In this document: one piece after another, positions 1-8,021 of the stretch
How the letters are laid out: the number at the start of each line of letters is the position of its first letter
Position numbering within the stretch: the first letter of the stretch is position 1
NCBI RefSeq assembly: GCF_007830635.1
Contig: NZ_VLLA01000013.1
Location: forward strand, 62,001 to 126,000
DNA length: 64,000 bases
Reading direction: 5' to 3'
Source of the DNA: Bradyrhizobium huanghuaihaiense
Lineage (GTDB): Bacteria; Pseudomonadota; Alphaproteobacteria; Rhizobiales; Xanthobacteraceae
Made by a program: the position numbers and the translations under genes
Notes under the pieces: model-generated
Told to the model about the DNA's origin: nothing
Database searches by the model: none
Seen by the model: only the letters and a program-made list of their open reading frames with translations

Positions 1-51
1 CGGCTCTTTTCGTTTTGGCTTGGAGAGCGAGCTGGCGCGCAGATGCTGCTA

Positions 52-185
52 CGCCCCCTCTCCCGCTTGCGGGAGAGGGTTGGGGTGAGGGTGTCTCCGC
101 ATTGGGGCTGTGCGAGACAACCCCCTAGAGGAAAGAGCCCTCACCCGGCGCTTCGCGCCGACCTCTCCCGCAAGCGGGAGAGGTG
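52..185. repeat. Palindromic intergenic repeat (CTCTCCCGC family)
   Basis: The element begins with CTCTCCCGCTTGCGGGAGAG and ends with the matching CTCTCCCGCAAGCGGGAGAG, each itself a hairpin, with GTGAGGG and CCCTCAC facing each other inside. It lies downstream of the GST gene that ends at 212. I see no gene in bases 1-211. Such dyad elements are common between genes in Bradyrhizobium-like genomes; their role is not known from the sequence. Confidence 0.75.
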
Positions 186-211
186 CACCGCGCCCGCGGA
201 CGCACTGGGGG

Positions 212-940
212 CTAAGCCGCCTGCCGCAGCGGGGTCCAGGCGAACTCCGGATAGTAGCTGTCCATCATGCGGTCGACATAGGCGGTGAGGTTCGGAAATC
301 CCTCGGCCCGCTGCCGCAGCCCGGATTCGAAATACGGCGTCAGGATCCCTGCGAGCGCACCGAAAGCTGTCGCGTCGACGCCGCAGGGCTTGTTGCCCAT
401 CAGATAGGCCTTGTCGCCCAGCTGCACCGACAGCGCGAACAGCGAACGGACCGCGAGATCGACGTCGTCGTCAGGCGCATGACGGCCGAGGCCGGAGAGC
501 AGATAGTTCTCGGCGACACGGAACTGCGCGTCCTCGCGCAGCTTCTCGCGATTGTGCTCCGGTGCGCCGTCGAAGAAATGCGCAGGGCCCTTGGCGAAAT
601 TGACCGGATCGACCCAGCGCGCGCCGACCAGCGCCCAATAGACATGATGCTCGATCATCCGCTCGAACGCCCAGGCCTGCGCACGCTCCGCCAGGGAGAG
701 GCCGGCGTCGAAGTCGAAACCGTAGCGGCGCTCGATATGGGCGCGGATGAAGGTGGAATCGGCCACCGCCTCGCCGCCGTCGTCGATGAACGGCAATTGC
801 CCCTTGGGGGAGGCGGGGGGCATCGCGCGCTCCTTCCGGTAGGGCAGTCCCGCCATCTTGAGCTGCACCTCCGTCTTGGTGACGAAGGGGCTGATTTCAG
901 GCAGGCCGAAGCCGGTGCCAAAGCCGTAAAGCGTAATCAT
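212..940 (-). CDS. Glutathione S-transferase family protein
   Basis: The 242-residue product has the GST layout: a thioredoxin-like N-terminal half (about residues 1-78, starting MITLYGFG, with the glutathione-contact region around GGEAVADSTF) and an all-helical C-terminal half (about 90-235). It probably conjugates glutathione to, or isomerises, a small electrophile in the cytosol; the substrate cannot be read. The ATG at 940 is chosen because AGGAG lies about 8 bases upstream and similarity to the family begins there, although the frame stays open further upstream. A 28-bp perfect palindrome lies about 45 bases upstream, and a WYL/HTH regulator is divergently placed beyond a small ORF, so control by that regulator is likely. 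Confidence 0.85.
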   Translation of the reverse strand: MITLYGFGTGFGLPEISPFVTKTEVQLKMAGLPYRKERAMPPASPKGQLPFIDDGGEAVADSTFIRAHIERRYGFDFDAGLSLAERAQAWAFERMIEHHVYWALVGARWVDPVNFAKGPAHFFDGAPEHNREKLREDAQFRVAENYLLSGLGRHAPDDDVDLAVRSLFALSVQLGDKAYLMGNKPCGVDATAFGALAGILTPYFESGLRQRAEGFPNLTAYVDRMMDSYYPEFAWTPLRQAA

Positions 941-975
941 GAAAGCTCTCCTGAACCTGCCTAGTTTGACGGAAC

Positions 976-1236
976 CTAGTGACGGGCTGCTGCCACCATG
1001 GTGGCAGCAGCCGTGATATCTTCTGCGAAACGGGCCCCCCGCCAGGCGCGGGCCATGACGTGACGGACCAGCGCGTCCGCGGCCTGGGTCAGCGAGCGTG
1101 TCACCACGCCTGCGAGTGCAAATCGGAGATCGACGGCCATGAGATCGAGCGAAACGAGGCGGCCAAAGGCCCAGGCGTGCCAGAGCTGCGCCCGCCACAG
1201 CGGACCGGCCAGGCCGAGATGGATTGGAGTGATCAT
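976..1236 (-). CDS. Small conserved-looking hypothetical protein
   Basis: This 86-residue protein starts MITPIHLGLAGPLW and has no family that I recognise. It is rich in Ala, Trp, Arg and Leu and could form amphipathic helices; there is no clear signal peptide. Codon use is strongly G/C at third positions, as in the neighbours, and GAGGG stands 7-8 bases before the ATG at 1236, so I take it as a real gene (an in-frame TTG at 1242 is possible). It lies between gst and the divergent YafY-type regulator, and its last codons (AATMVAAA) are written by a perfect 28-bp palindrome. It is probably co-regulated with the GST gene 35 bases downstream. Confidence 0.6.
   Translation of the reverse strand: MITPIHLGLAGPLWRAQLWHAWAFGRLVSLDLMAVDLRFALAGVVTRSLTQAADALVRHVMARAWRGARFAEDITAAATMVAAARH
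985..1012. promoter_or_regulatory. 28-bp perfect palindrome, candidate operator of the GST gene
   Basis: The left arm GGCTGCTGCCACCA is matched exactly by the right arm TGGTGGCAGCAGCC. It lies 45 bases upstream of the gst start (940) and inside the 3' end of the small ORF. The same half-sites (CTGCTGCCA and TGnCAGCAG) recur at 1283-1306 in front of the regulator, so both are likely sites for one dimeric regulator. A transcript hairpin is the alternative. Confidence 0.6.
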
Positions 1237-1282
1237 GGACAAACCCTCTTCAGTCGATGTGTTGTCCCGGTATAGAACCCCC

Positions 1283-1306
1283 CTGCTGCCAACATCCTGT
1301 CAGCAG
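1283..1306. promoter_or_regulatory. Second copy of the CTGCTGCCA/CAGCAG operator
   Basis: The site reads CTGCTGCCA, then ACATCC, then TGTCAGCAG. It matches the 24-base core of the 985-1012 palindrome at 20 of 24 positions. It lies between the divergent starts at 1236 and 1350, where an autoregulatory YafY-type protein would be expected to bind. Confidence 0.6.
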
Positions 1307-1349
1307 CCGCGCGCCGATTTCTGATCCGTCGTTCGAGAAGAGAATTGTC

Positions 1350-2048
1350 ATGAGACGCGCCGACCGGCTGTTTCAGATCATCCAGGTGCTCCGGCGCACG
1401 CGTAAGCCGCTGACGGCGGACGCGATCGCGGCCGAGCTCGAGACCTCCAAGCGCACGATCTATCGCGACATCGCGACGCTGATCGGCCAGCGCGTGCCGA
1501 TCCGCGGCGAGGCCGGCATGGGCTACATCCTGGAAAAAGGTTTTGACCTGCCGCCTTTGATGCTGACGCCCGACGAGATCGAGGCGGCGGTGCTCGGCGC
1601 GCAATGGGTTGCGGGCCATGCCGATTCGGCGCTGGCGCGCGCAGCCGAAGACCTGATGGCCAAGATCGCCGACACTGTTCCCGAACGCCTGCGTCCCTTC
1701 GTGCTGGAGCCGGCGAGCCGGGCGCGGCCGAGCTGGAACAGGGAGCCTGATCGCCTCGACATGGTGCGCACGCGCACCCAGATCCACGAGGGCAAGAAGA
1801 TCATGCTGCGCTATCGCGACGAGCAGGGCCGCGCCAGCGAACGCATGATCTGGCCGATCTCTGTCGGCTATCTCGAAGCCGTGCGCCTGCTCGCGGCCTG
1901 GTGCGAGCTGCGCAGCGACTTCCGCAGCTTCCGCACCGACCGCGTGGTGGACGCGACCTATCTCGACGAAAGATATCCGGAGCGGCGTGACGTGCTGCGC
2001 GCGAAATGGCGGCAGGGCCTGGTCTGGGGCCCGCCAAAGGACACATGA
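1350..2048 (+). CDS. YafY-type HTH/WYL transcriptional regulator
   Basis: The 232-residue product starts MRRADRLFQIIQ and has a DeoR-like winged helix (about residues 1-60, with TSKRTIYRDIATL as recognition helix and a GEAGMGYIL wing) followed by a WYL-type sensor domain (about 130-220; ends near VGYLEAVRLLAAWCELR). Members of this family bind DNA as dimers and sense small ligands. The ATG at 1350 is chosen because homology starts there; codons upstream do not look like the family. The candidate operator at 1283-1306 lies just upstream. The gene overlaps the following YkgJ gene by four bases (ATGA), so the two are co-translated. Confidence 0.88.
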   Translation: MRRADRLFQIIQVLRRTRKPLTADAIAAELETSKRTIYRDIATLIGQRVPIRGEAGMGYILEKGFDLPPLMLTPDEIEAAVLGAQWVAGHADSALARAAEDLMAKIADTVPERLRPFVLEPASRARPSWNREPDRLDMVRTRTQIHEGKKIMLRYRDEQGRASERMIWPISVGYLEAVRLLAAWCELRSDFRSFRTDRVVDATYLDERYPERRDVLRAKWRQGLVWGPPKDT

Positions 2049-2368
2049 GCGCTATGGAGGAAATCGATCTCTCGGCCTGCTGCCAGAGTTGCGGCGCCTG
2101 CTGCGGCTATTCGCAGAACTGGCCGCGCTTCTCGATCGAGAGCGACGAGGAGCTTGCCGCGATTCCGGAAGCGCTGGTCAACGACCGCCAGTCCGGCATG
2201 CGTTGCGAGGGCGATCGCTGCGCGGCGTTGCAGGGAGAGATTGGACAAGCGACGGCCTGCGGCATCTATGCGGTGCGGCCGGAGGTGTGCCGCACCTGCA
2301 TGCCGGGCGACGCCGAATGCGCGATGGCGCGGCGGAAGTTCAAGCTTCCAGCGATCGAACCAATTTAG
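2045..2368 (+). CDS. YkgJ-family cysteine cluster protein
   Basis: This 107-residue protein begins with the cysteine cluster CCQSCGACC (about residues 13-21) and has further cysteines in MRCEGDRCAAL, CGIYAVRPEVCRTC and DAEC, the pattern of the Fe/Zn-chelating YkgJ/UPF0153 family. It is probably a small cytosolic metal-binding protein; its partner is unknown. The start ATG overlaps the stop of the regulator gene (ATGA), indicating translational coupling. It runs into the convergent gene at 2365 with a four-base overlap of stop codons. Confidence 0.85.
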   Translation: MSAMEEIDLSACCQSCGACCGYSQNWPRFSIESDEELAAIPEALVNDRQSGMRCEGDRCAALQGEIGQATACGIYAVRPEVCRTCMPGDAECAMARRKFKLPAIEPI

Positions 2369-2763
2369 GCGGGGACGGCTTCGCTGATCTCGTCGTCGAT
2401 CTCGTCATCGAGCGGCGCGAGCACCGACAATGGCTTGGTCGACAGTGTGATCGGCTTGCGGCCCCCCGACAGCGACGGCGACGATTTGACCGAGCGCTCA
2501 CGCGACAGCGCGTAGAGCGTCGAGCCGACACGGCCGCCGTTGTCGATCAGGTCGCGCTCGCTGCAGCTCGCTGCGATTGCGACCGCCAGCGAATGCAGAT
2601 GGCTGCGGCGATAGCAGAACAGCGCCAGACGGGCACGCGCGTCAGGGGAAACACTCTCAACCAGCCTCGGCAGGCCGCTCTCGCTGGCGCGATACATCTC
2701 GCCAAGGAGTTCGTCGCGAACCGGGCAGAAATCGCTTTCAAAGGCGTCGCGGCTTGAAAACAT
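2365..2763 (-). CDS. Conserved hypothetical protein
   Basis: The 132-residue product (MFSSRDAFESDF...) is soluble, with a Cys-containing helical centre (FCYRRSHLHSLAVAIAASC) and an acidic tail ending DDEIDDEISEAVPA. I do not recognise a named domain. Coding character is good, and GGGAG lies about 8 bases before the ATG at 2763, which is preferred to the upstream in-frame ATG at 2799. It is convergent with the YkgJ gene, their ends overlapping by four bases. No function can be assigned. Confidence 0.65.
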   Translation of the reverse strand: MFSSRDAFESDFCPVRDELLGEMYRASESGLPRLVESVSPDARARLALFCYRRSHLHSLAVAIAASCSERDLIDNGGRVGSTLYALSRERSVKSSPSLSGGRKPITLSTKPLSVLAPLDDEIDDEISEAVPA

Positions 2764-2882
2764 TGCAGTTCTCCCTCGTATGCGGAACATGCAGTGCAAT
2801 TCTCTAACGGAAGGTTAACCACGCTGCCCGGTAGTCACCCGGGGTTCCCTTGCGCCCTGGCCGCGAATCAGAGGGCAGCTTG

Positions 2883-2985
2883 CCGTCATTCCGGGGCTCG
2901 CGAAGCGAGAACCCGGAATCTCGAGATTCTCTGGTGCGCAATTGCGCACCAGAGTTCGGTCCTCCGGACCGCCCCGGAATGACGG
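2883..2985. repeat. Palindromic intergenic repeat (GTCATTCCGGGG family)
   Basis: The outer arms CCGTCATTCCGGGG and CCCCGGAATGACGG are exact complements. The inside holds further hairpins (CTCGCGAAGCGAGAA; CTGGTGCGCAATTGCGCACCAG). It fills the gap between the hypothetical gene starting at 2763 and the membrane protein gene ending at 2996. Confidence 0.8.
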
Positions 2986-2995
2986 GTGCGAGCAG

Positions 2996-3412
2996 TCAGT
3001 TCGCCGCCATGAAGATGGAGAGGCCGAAGCCGGTCAGGTGATGCAGCGCCTGGTCGACGCCGATCAGGGTCCAGAACCAGGGATGCGCGAGGTCGACGCC
3101 GAAATTGGCGGAGACGAATCCCTTGGCGCGGTCGATCGTGATGTGGATCACGAAGTCGATGAAGGCCACGAACCAGAATTTCGGCGCGACGATCACGATC
3201 AGCGGCAACGCGACCGCAAGATGAACCAGGCAATGCACCAGCAGCGGCAGGGCCCAGCCGTGCTTCTGGTCCTTGCCATGCGCCATCCAGGCGGTCTGGA
3301 GGACGAAATCGGCGATGATGTGCTTGAAGGTGAGCAGCAGCATCCAGCCAATGAGCGCTTCGACCGGAACCGCCGATGACATGGATGGAAACGACAAAGC
3401 TGACGCCCTCAT
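2996..3412 (-). CDS. DUF3307-type integral membrane protein
   Basis: The 138-residue protein has about four hydrophobic helices (near residues 18-40, 52-75, 78-98 and 108-137). It carries the FKHIIADFVLQT segment and His/Asp positions (HCLVHL, FVIHITIDRAKG, DQALHHLTG) typical of DUF3307 inner-membrane proteins. The biochemical role is unknown. No clear ribosome-binding site precedes the ATG at 3412; the ATG at 3382 is an alternative start. The 282 bases between it and the divergent gene at 3695 hold no further gene that I can support. Confidence 0.75.
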   Translation of the reverse strand: MRASALSFPSMSSAVPVEALIGWMLLLTFKHIIADFVLQTAWMAHGKDQKHGWALPLLVHCLVHLAVALPLIVIVAPKFWFVAFIDFVIHITIDRAKGFVSANFGVDLAHPWFWTLIGVDQALHHLTGFGLSIFMAAN

Positions 3413-3694
3413 TGACGTGACAAGAAAGATTGGAGCGTTCAGCGCAGCTTCTTCTTGGACCGGTCAAATCGCCGGGACGGCCAATTTATGACATCTCCTG
3501 CGGCGGAATGCAGCCGGGGGGAACCGGAAAATCGCAAACTGTGGCTAACTGGTGATAGGATGACCAATCGCCGCGCCCGCGTCGAGTAAGGTTACCTTCG
3601 GCTCGAAATTTGCATTCCGGCATCGGCGCGCTATCATCGGCGGCAGAAAATATCGTTCTTTTTTCAGGCGTTTACGAATTACAGGGCGTCCGCA

Positions 3695-5194
3695 GTGATC
3701 ACACGAGCGAGCCGCCTGCCACCGAAGAATAAGGCCAAGAGTGCTGCCATGAGTACTGAAGGCCCCAATTCGTCACCGGCCGAACCGCCGCCGCGTCGCC
3801 CCAAGGTGATCAAGACCAATCAGCAGCAGGTGTTGCTCTACGTCGTGCTGACCCTGCTGTTGTCGCTCGCCACCGTCTGGGGCGGCCGCGCCCTGCTGCA
3901 CAATTCGGAGACGCTGACCTTTGCCGTCGGCGCCCCCAACAGCGACGAGGCGCTGTTCGCCGCCAAGCTTGCCACGGTGTTGAAGAACAACGCCTCGCGC
4001 TTCCGGATCAAGATCGTCAACAATCCCGACAACGCCAAGGCGCTCGCGCAGTTCGACCGCAGGCAGGCCGACCTCGCCGTGCTGCGCACCGACGCCAAAG
4101 TGCCGCTGCGGGCGCGTACGCTCGCGATCCTCGAGCACGACCTCGTGCTCCTGCTCGGACCCGGCAACAAGAAGATCAAGTCGCTCGCCGAGCTGAAGAA
4201 GAAGAAGGTCGCCGTCCTCGCCGAGAACGAATCCTCACTCGCTTTCGTCCGTGGCATCCTCGACATCCCCGAGGGACCCGATGCCGCGAAGGTCCAGATG
4301 GCGCCGCAGGGCGCAACGCTCGACAAGCTGTTTGCGCCGGCAAACGGCTTCGGAGCGGTGATCGCCATCGTCCACGCTTCGAAAGCGGTGCGCGACAAGA
4401 GCTATGAGCAGGTCGCCAAGCGCGGCGGCTTCACCCTCAACGCGATCGACGAAGCCAAGGCGCTGGCCCGCAAATTCCCCGGCATTTCCGAGGAGACGCT
4501 GACGGCTGGAACGCTGTCGGCCTCGCCTGAAATTCCCGACGACGATCTCGATACGATCGGGCTCGAATGGCTGCTGGTCACGCAATCCCGGATGTCGGTG
4601 ACCACGGCGGGCGAGCTGGCGCGCGCCATCTACGAGAACAAGTCCGCCCTCGGCCTCGACAGCGGTTTCGCCAGCAGGATCGAGCCGGCCTCCGTCGAGA
4701 AGGACGCCTTCGTGATGGCGCATCAGGGCGCGGCCGATTACATCAACGACGACACCAAGTCGTTCATGGATAAATACAGCGACATGATGTATCTGGGCGC
4801 CGCCGCGCTCAGCGTCATCGGCTCGATCTTCGCCGCGATCTACGCCAAGGTCACAAGGATCGCGCCGGAGAAGGCCAGCGAGCTCTCCACCGCCATTCTC
4901 GACATCGGCGAGCGCATCGAGCACGCCCATTCACTGGACCAGCTCGAATGCCTCCAGGACGAGCTGGAAGGCATCTTGCGCGGCGCCGTCATCGGGCTCA
5001 GAGACGGTACGATCAGTACCGACGGGCTCGACACCTTCAAGCTCGGATACGAATTCGTCCGCGACGAGATCGGCATGCGTCGCGACTATCTCAAGCGCCA
5101 CGCCGGCGAAGCCGAGAAGACCGCCCGCGACGCCGCAGCGCCCCCGCTCGACGAGAGCAATGTCGTGGTGGTGAAGACCGCGCAGAGCGCTTGA
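3695..5194 (+). CDS. Membrane-anchored TAXI-family binding protein
   Basis: The 499-residue protein has a cytoplasmic Pro-rich N-terminus, a transmembrane helix (about 44-66), a TAXI/NMT1-type periplasmic solute-binding domain (about 70-345, starting TLTFAVGAPNSDEALFAAKL), a second transmembrane helix (about 367-388) and a cytoplasmic helical tail. Classical TAXI proteins are free periplasmic subunits of TRAP transporters; this one is tethered at both ends and no TRAP permease is nearby, so a sensing or scaffolding role is possible. The frame opens with GTG at 3695; ATG at 3749 (MSTEGPNSS) is an alternative, and neither has a strong ribosome-binding site. Confidence 0.82.
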   Translation: MITRASRLPPKNKAKSAAMSTEGPNSSPAEPPPRRPKVIKTNQQQVLLYVVLTLLLSLATVWGGRALLHNSETLTFAVGAPNSDEALFAAKLATVLKNNASRFRIKIVNNPDNAKALAQFDRRQADLAVLRTDAKVPLRARTLAILEHDLVLLLGPGNKKIKSLAELKKKKVAVLAENESSLAFVRGILDIPEGPDAAKVQMAPQGATLDKLFAPANGFGAVIAIVHASKAVRDKSYEQVAKRGGFTLNAIDEAKALARKFPGISEETLTAGTLSASPEIPDDDLDTIGLEWLLVTQSRMSVTTAGELARAIYENKSALGLDSGFASRIEPASVEKDAFVMAHQGAADYINDDTKSFMDKYSDMMYLGAAALSVIGSIFAAIYAKVTRIAPEKASELSTAILDIGERIEHAHSLDQLECLQDELEGILRGAVIGLRDGTISTDGLDTFKLGYEFVRDEIGMRRDYLKRHAGEAEKTARDAAAPPLDESNVVVVKTAQSA

Positions 5195-5200
5195 TTCGCC

Positions 5201-5375
5201 TCTCTCATGTCCCGGACAAGCTGCAATGCCGAAGGCGTTGCAGCGCTGAGCCGGGACCCAGGAAGCCGCACCATGCGCTGCTGCATGGGCCCCGGCTCTG
5301 CAGCGCACCACCATAGCGCGTCGAAGACGCGCGTAAACGCGCTTGTGGTGCTGCGCAGCGTCCGGGGCACGAGAC
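5201..5375. repeat. Palindromic intergenic repeat in the 5195-5558 gap
   Basis: The element runs from CATGTCCCGGAC to GTCCGGGGCACGAG. Internal dyads include AAGCTGCAATGCCGAAGGC and GCGCTTGTGGTGCTGCG facing GCAGCGCACCACCATAGCGC. It takes up about half of the 364-base gap after the TAXI gene. The remaining 180 bases show no gene. Confidence 0.65.
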
Positions 5376-5558
5376 TGAGGTCGTGACGTCGTCTCGAAGG
5401 ACGAGGCGTGCGCGGACCGCCGGCGAAACGGCATAAGCGATAGCCCCTCCGCAAAGCGGGGGCCAGCATGCGTTTTTCCCGTTAGATCAACGACCCGCCG
5501 CCTGGAACCGTCCCCACCCACAACCGTTGGTAACCCGATACAACCGGAGAAACGCACC

Positions 5559-5777
5559 ATGCGTATACTCCTCATGATCTTCCTCCTGGGAATGCTGGCG
5601 GCGGTGGGCTATTTCGCTTATTCCGCGATGGCGGTCGAAGGCGACCCGATCCCGACGGAAGGCTATGTGGCCCTCGCCCTGGGAGCCGGATTTTCCGTCA
5701 TCGTCGGCATCGGCCTGATGGTCCTGCTGTTCTTCAGCAGCCGCCGCGGCTACGACGAGCCGCCGCATTTCAGGTAA
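5559..5777 (+). CDS. Small two-helix membrane protein
   Basis: This 72-residue protein consists of two hydrophobic helices (about residues 2-25 and 38-60) joined by a short polar loop (EGDPIPTEGY) and ending in a basic/polar tail (SSRRGYDEPPHFR). It is probably an inner-membrane protein with both ends in the cytoplasm. CGGAG lies about 12 bases before the ATG. It precedes the K+ channel gene by 150 bases on the same strand. No function can be assigned. Confidence 0.7.
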   Translation: MRILLMIFLLGMLAAVGYFAYSAMAVEGDPIPTEGYVALALGAGFSVIVGIGLMVLLFFSSRRGYDEPPHFR

Positions 5778-5927
5778 CGGCCCGGCCGGCCGCCGCCCCC
5801 GCCCTTCGCCCCCCGATTCGACGATGCTGCCGCCCGCGCCCGTCGTTGACGGCCTTGGCGCGGGCGGGCACTTTGGCGCCGGGATCCCAGCCGGGCCCAC
5901 AAGAACCAAGACGAGCCGCCTTCCTGC

Positions 5928-7034
5928 ATGTCCAAGCCGCTGATCTCCGCTCTGGCCCAGTTTGCGGCCGCCACGGCCGGCCGCAACATGACCAAGGCGG
6001 CCTATGTCGCCGTCGGCGTCGGCGTACTCAGCATGGTGCTGCTGACGGACAACCGGGCGAATGAGGCGCGCGGCTGGGTCCACGGCCTGCTCTGGGCCTG
6101 TCTCGTCTACTTCGTGTTCGAATGGGTGGTCCGGCTGCGCCACATGGCGCGAACGGGGCGCCTTGCGCTCTACATGTCCTCCTCCGCCGGCATCGTCGAC
6201 GCGATTGGGGCGCTGGCCGTGCCGGCCGCGCTGGTTCTCGGCGTCGAGCCGAAGACGGCCTGGCTGCTCAGCGTGCTCTGGGTTCTGAAGGTGGTGCCGG
6301 GCATTCCCGGCCTGCGCCAGCTCCGCCGCGTGCTGGTGCTGGAATCGGGGCCGCTGGTCAGCGTGCTCGTGATCTTCCTGATGGTGGTCTTCCTCGCCTC
6401 CGTCGCCGAATATTTCCTGGAGCGGGACGTGCAGCCGCAGACGTTCGGCAGCGTCCCGGCCGCACTGTGGTGGGCCGTCGTAACCCTCACCACGACGGGC
6501 TACGGCGACGTCGTGCCGGTCACGCCGCTGGGTCGCATCGTGGCGGCGCTGGTGATGATCTCCGGCCTCGGCGTGTTCGGCCTCTGGACCGGTATTTTGG
6601 CAACCGGCTTTGCCGCGGAGACGCGGCGCGACAATTTCCTCAAGACCTGGGAATCGGTCAGCAAGGTGCCGTTCTTCGCGGCGCTGGGACCAGCGGCCAT
6701 CGCCGACGTCACCCACATGCTGCGGACCATGGAGCTGCCGGCACGCACCATGATCATCCGCAAGGGCGCGCAGGGCGACTGCATGTATTTCATCGCGGCA
6801 GGCGAGGTCGAGGTCGACCTTCCGGGTAAGAAGGTGCAGCTCGGCGAGGGCGCCTTCTTCGGCGAGATGGCGTTGCTCGGCAACAACATGCGCGGCGCCA
6901 ACGTCTCGACCACGAAGGTGTCGCGGCTGCTGGTGCTCGACCTCGTCGATTTCCGCGTCCTGATGGCGCGGCATCCCGATCTCGCCGAGACCATCGATGC
7001 GGAAGCAAAACGGCGCGCGCTCGAAAACAAATAA
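5928..7034 (+). CDS. Cyclic-nucleotide-gated potassium channel, MloK1-like
   Basis: The 368-residue protein has six hydrophobic segments (S1-S6, about 20-228), a pore loop with the K+ selectivity filter TTTGYGD (188-194) and a C-terminal cyclic-nucleotide-binding domain (about 245-355). The phosphate-binding cassette reads FGEMALL (311-317) and the cyclic-nucleotide Arg is R322. Length and order match MloK1 of Mesorhizobium loti, a cAMP-gated channel. The S4 position (LRQLRRVLV) has only a few Arg residues, fitting weak or absent voltage sensing. The next gene starts 12 bases downstream, so an enoyl-CoA hydratase is probably co-transcribed. Confidence 0.92.
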   Translation: MSKPLISALAQFAAATAGRNMTKAAYVAVGVGVLSMVLLTDNRANEARGWVHGLLWACLVYFVFEWVVRLRHMARTGRLALYMSSSAGIVDAIGALAVPAALVLGVEPKTAWLLSVLWVLKVVPGIPGLRQLRRVLVLESGPLVSVLVIFLMVVFLASVAEYFLERDVQPQTFGSVPAALWWAVVTLTTTGYGDVVPVTPLGRIVAALVMISGLGVFGLWTGILATGFAAETRRDNFLKTWESVSKVPFFAALGPAAIADVTHMLRTMELPARTMIIRKGAQGDCMYFIAAGEVEVDLPGKKVQLGEGAFFGEMALLGNNMRGANVSTTKVSRLLVLDLVDFRVLMARHPDLAETIDAEAKRRALENK

Positions 7035-7046
7035 GAGGAGACAAGA

Positions 7047-7832
7047 ATGTCGGATACAGCCGACGCGGCATCCAGCCCCGTGCTCGAAATCACGGGCGCA
7101 CGCGCCACCATCCGCCTCAACCGGCCCAAACATCTCAACCGGCTGCAGGCCGAAGATCTCGGCGAGCTCGTCAAACTGTTCGACGCCGTCGAGGCCGATC
7201 CTGCCATCCGTGTGCTGGTGCTGACCGGAACGGGCCGCGCCTTCTCCGCCGGCTATGATCTCAACTCGGTCGCCGAGCGCGCGGTGAGCGCGAGCGAGCA
7301 GCAGAGCGCGGGCTCGGCGTTCGAAGTGGTCGTCAACCGTCTCGAGGATCTGGGCGTGCCGACGATCTGCCGGCTCAACGGCGGCGTCTATGGCGGCTCG
7401 ACCGACCTCGCGCTCGCCTGCGATTTCCGCATCGGCGTCGACACCGCCGAGATGTTCATGCCGGCGGCGCGGCTCGGGCTGCATTATTACCCGAGCGGGA
7501 TCAAACGCTACGTGACACGGCTCGGCCTCGATAATGCGAAGAAGCTGTTTTTGACCGCGCAGAAGATCAGCGCCCCGGAGATGCTGCGCATCGGCTATCT
7601 CACCGCCATGGTGCCGGAAGAGACGCTCGACGAGGAGGTCGACAAGCTCGCCAATATCCTCGCCGGTAACGCGCCGCAGGCGATGGCTGGCATGAAGCGC
7701 GCGATCAACGAATTCGCCCGCGGCGAGCTCGACGAGGCTGCCGCCGACCAGCGTCACCGCGACAGCATGCGCGGCGACGAGATCAAGGAAGGCATCAAGG
7801 CGTTCGCGGAGAAGCGCGCGCCGCGGTTTTGA
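7047..7832 (+). CDS. Enoyl-CoA hydratase/isomerase family protein
   Basis: The 261-residue product has the crotonase fold: LVLTGTGRAFSAGYDL (CoA-binding/oxyanion region near 58-73) and RLNGGVYGGSTDLALACDF (about 110-128, second oxyanion element). The usual general-base Glu positions are not obvious: the segment after the oxyanion helix reads MFMPAARLGLHYYPSG. It may therefore be an isomerase, hydrolase or other crotonase member rather than a true hydratase. AGAGGAGA precedes the ATG. It follows the channel gene after 12 bases. Confidence 0.85.
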   Translation: MSDTADAASSPVLEITGARATIRLNRPKHLNRLQAEDLGELVKLFDAVEADPAIRVLVLTGTGRAFSAGYDLNSVAERAVSASEQQSAGSAFEVVVNRLEDLGVPTICRLNGGVYGGSTDLALACDFRIGVDTAEMFMPAARLGLHYYPSGIKRYVTRLGLDNAKKLFLTAQKISAPEMLRIGYLTAMVPEETLDEEVDKLANILAGNAPQAMAGMKRAINEFARGELDEAAADQRHRDSMRGDEIKEGIKAFAEKRAPRF

Positions 7833-7841
7833 AATTTCTCT

Positions 7842-8004
7842 CGCTGTCGTCCTGGACAAGCGCGCCCTAAGCGCGCGCAGATCCGGGACCCATAACCACA
7901 GGGAGTGGTTATGGAGAGAAGCTGGCAACTCCGAGTCTTCGCCAAACTCCACCCTGTGGTTATGGGTCCCGGGTCTGCGCTTACGCTTGCCCGGGACGAC
8001 AGCG
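7842..8004. repeat. Palindromic intergenic repeat (GGTTATGGGTCCCGG family)
   Basis: The outer arms CGCTGTCGTCCTGG and CCGGGACGACAGCG are near-perfect complements. Inside are CCATAACCAC and GTGGTTATGG and the segment AACTCCGAGTCTTCGCCAAA. The same internal segment and GTGGTTATGGGTCCCGG recur at 36891-37025, so these are two copies of one family. It lies between convergent genes. Confidence 0.8.
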
Positions 8005-8021
8005 GAGATTGAGGCGCTCGC

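Noticed and set aside
5487..7952. An 821-codon minus-strand open frame
   Set aside because: It is antisense to the channel and crotonase genes, rich in Arg, His and Gly, with no domain. It reflects high GC, not a gene.
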